Assembly (NCBI GenBank): GCA_029262375.1
Contig: JAJCZM010000022.1
Span: forward strand, 1-64,000
Direction of reading: 5' to 3'
Source: Deltaproteobacteria bacterium
Lineage (GTDB): Bacteria > Desulfobacterota > Binatia > UBA1149 > SPBQ01
Length of the DNA: 64,000 bases
Below the pieces are notes generated by a model that worked only from the letters and a program-made list of their open reading frames with translations, searched no databases and was not told the origin of the DNA. The position numbers and the translations under genes are program-made. Of the stretch, positions 63,739-64,000 are shown in pieces (the stretch's first letter is position 1; each line of letters opens with the position of its first letter).

Positions 63739-63961
63739 CGTCGCGGGCCGGTTGATCGCCGCGACGGCGTCGCGGTCCCTCACAACGTCACACCTTTGGC
63801 GTGTGTGCGATTGTGTACGTAACCTGTTCGCGTTGCGCCGATGATGGGCGCCGCATTTTCTTGAACCCCCCATAAAACAAGCATTTGTGCACGCATCGGC
63901 CGTTGGCAGAGCCTTTGCTTGATGTAGCTCTGTCGCAGTTGGCTGCGACGAGGAGCGTACG

Positions 63962-64000
63962 ATGCACAACTACAATGCGTTGATCGATGCCCTGGGTGAG
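63962..64000 (+). CDS. Start of a further gene, truncated by window end
   Basis: An ATG preceded by cgaggag (Shine-Dalgarno about eight bases away) opens a frame reading MHNYNALIDALGE to the window edge. Too short to identify. Confidence 0.45.
   Translation, partial: MHNYNALIDALGE

Overview
The window is about 60% GC and gene-dense, and it reads like an uncultured soil or sediment bacterium of the broad 'deltaproteobacterial' type. Candidatus Binatota is a reasonable guess but is not proven. The hints are several acyl-CoA dehydrogenases, an F420-type luciferase-like oxidoreductase, secreted Cys-rich CDDxN and dockerin-like proteins, and many GTG starts with ATGA/TAGTG overlaps.

Layout. 1-5718: end of an RseP-like protease, a methyltransferase/EVE pair, and a GH15 + OtsA-OtsB trehalose operon. 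5772-5989: tRNA-Lys and tRNA-Glu. 5975-18979: a 13 kb integrative island in tRNA-Glu with a serine recombinase, HTH repressor, MerR-like protein, split primase/helicase and secreted cargo proteins. It ends in a tandem series of degenerate element ends, and a further recombinase relic lies at 21350. 19143-21733: a small membrane protein, a tRNA-Ser with a damaged acceptor stem, a frameshifted HNH endonuclease gene and REP-like palindromes.

21734-31306 is the metabolic centrepiece. An IscR/NsrR-like Rrf2 regulator precedes a tightly overlapping five-gene operon for a type II DMSO-reductase-family complex whose alpha and beta subunits look like the periplasmic nitrite oxidoreductase (NXR)/pNAR clade. 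The operon also encodes an 85-aa protein between alpha and beta, a heme b + cytochrome c gamma subunit and a TorD/NarJ chaperone. Hemerythrin, AhpD-like and NrfJ-like genes follow on the other strand.

31427-45978: a lipoprotein methyltransferase, small transporters, a CBS protein, a metal uptake operon (porin, binding protein, permease fused to HEAT repeats), a kinase/receiver pair, an APH-like protein, a YkgJ protein and a paired acyl-CoA dehydrogenase operon. 46074-50384: a FixL/FixJ-like two-component system. 50381-55297: a glycosyltransferase and alkaline-phosphatase-superfamily operon on the minus strand. 55511-64000: a CitE-type lyase, MetF, cyclophilin, F420-type oxidoreductase, a second sulfatase-like lipoprotein, a methylsuccinyl-CoA-dehydrogenase-like protein and the start of a further gene.

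Two systems deserve most attention. One is the tRNA-Glu island, whose attachment site lies inside the 3' end of its recombinase gene and which seems to have accreted short one-gene units. The other is the NXR-like operon with its extra small protein.
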